Positions 6,374 through 6,425 of a stretch of 6,425 bases of DNA are shown one piece after another; positions within the stretch are counted from its first letter, which is position 1; the number at the start of each line of letters is the position of its first letter. Under the pieces are notes generated by a model. That model did not search any database and was not told where the DNA came from. It saw only the letters and a list, made by a program, of their open reading frames with translations. A program made the position numbers and the translations under genes. This stretch comes from Lysobacteraceae bacterium (GTDB taxonomy: Bacteria > Pseudomonadota > Gammaproteobacteria > DSM-19610). Location: positions 1 through 6,425 of the forward strand of contig JAIVHA010000066.1 in assembly GCA_020201295.1 (NCBI GenBank). Reading direction: 5' to 3'.

Positions 6374-6400
6374 CATGATGAAGCCCGAAGGGATTCTATG
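6374..6400. repeat. Stem-loop 2 (GAA-g-CCC / GAA loop / GGG-a-TTC) with flanking CAT/ATG
   Basis: GAA (6380-6382) and CCC (6384-6386) pair with GGG (6390-6392) and TTC (6394-6396) around a GAA loop, with one G/A mismatch. CAT (6374-6376) pairs with ATG (6398-6400) across a small internal loop. The tip CCCGAAGGG repeats that of stem-loop 1, 28 bases downstream. Confidence 0.5.
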
Positions 6401-6425
6401 GGCCAGAAGTGACGCGGCAATCTCC

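Larger units (their letters stand above)
6301..6425. other. Non-coding 3' tail of the operon
   Basis: These 125 bases after the prepilin stop hold no convincing gene and no U-tract terminator. They begin with a stretch around a CTTAAG palindrome (6316-6321) and then enter the repeat-like segment described separately. No start of a following gene is visible before the window ends. Confidence 0.6.
6334..6425. repeat. Putative dispersed palindromic repeat with two internal stem-loops, possibly cut by the window edge
   Basis: The left arm CGTCATTGCGAGGA (6334-6347) and right arm GTGACGCGGCAATCTCC (6409-6425) resemble the two ends of a short intergenic repeat common in proteobacteria and other bacteria (CGTCATTGCGAGGAGCG... 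to ...GCGGCAATCTCC). In the arms, CGTCA (6334-6338) is complementary to TGACG (6410-6414), and ATTGC (6338-6342) to GCAAT (6417-6421). Instead of the few bases usually found between them, about 60 bases intervene, carrying two hairpins with the same CCCGAAGGG tip. That the arms belong to a dispersed repeat is from memory; only this one copy is in the window. Confidence 0.5.

Noticed and set aside
1..6425. CRISPR arrays, tRNA or rRNA genes, transposase or phage genes
   Set aside because: No regularly spaced repeats, cloverleaf-like or rRNA-like sequence, transposase motifs or integrase motifs were seen.

Overview
The window is about 60% GC, densely coded on the + strand, and holds part of one long operon. 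It encodes the motor end of a type IV pilus-like machine, closest in gene order to MSHA pili and related to type II secretion. The order, from a TPR protein through a GspE/PilB-type ATPase and a GspF/PilC-type platform protein to a PilM/PilN-like pair, a PilO-like protein, a small PilP/MshK-like periplasmic protein and a prepilin-like protein, suggests a beta- or gammaproteobacterium. No marker gene allows a finer placement.

Layout. 1-422: C-terminal part of a TPR protein (MshN-like), cut by the window edge. 419-2128: intact motor ATPase with an N-terminal tandem MshEN motif, the cyclic-di-GMP-binding module of MshE. 2133-3335: intact three-TM platform protein. 3338-4255 and 4218-4631: two open frames that look like the cytoplasmic N-terminal part and the periplasmic C-terminal part of one bitopic MshI/GspL-type protein, now out of frame and with no membrane segment between them. 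4624-5244: PilO-like single-TM protein with a coiled coil. 5241-5575: secreted PilP/MshK-like protein broken by a frameshift near 5378. 5572-6300: prepilin-like protein with an N-terminal hydrophobic helix. 6301-6425: non-coding tail with two GAA-tipped stem-loops between arms that resemble a dispersed bacterial repeat.

Apart from the suspect 38-base overlap at 4218-4255, neighbouring genes overlap by 4-8 bases or are 2-4 bases apart. This points to one translationally coupled transcript whose promoter lies upstream of the window. In the working model, the ATPase, gated by c-di-GMP, drives the platform protein. The PilM/N/O/P-like proteins would link the inner membrane to a secretin encoded elsewhere, and the prepilin would enter the fibre.

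The most notable feature is two independent-looking lesions in the alignment-subcomplex genes (near 4183-4217 and 5378), while motor, platform and prepilin genes are intact. This is either recent decay of the system, a real reorganisation of these subunits, or an assembly or sequencing fault. Sequence alone cannot decide.
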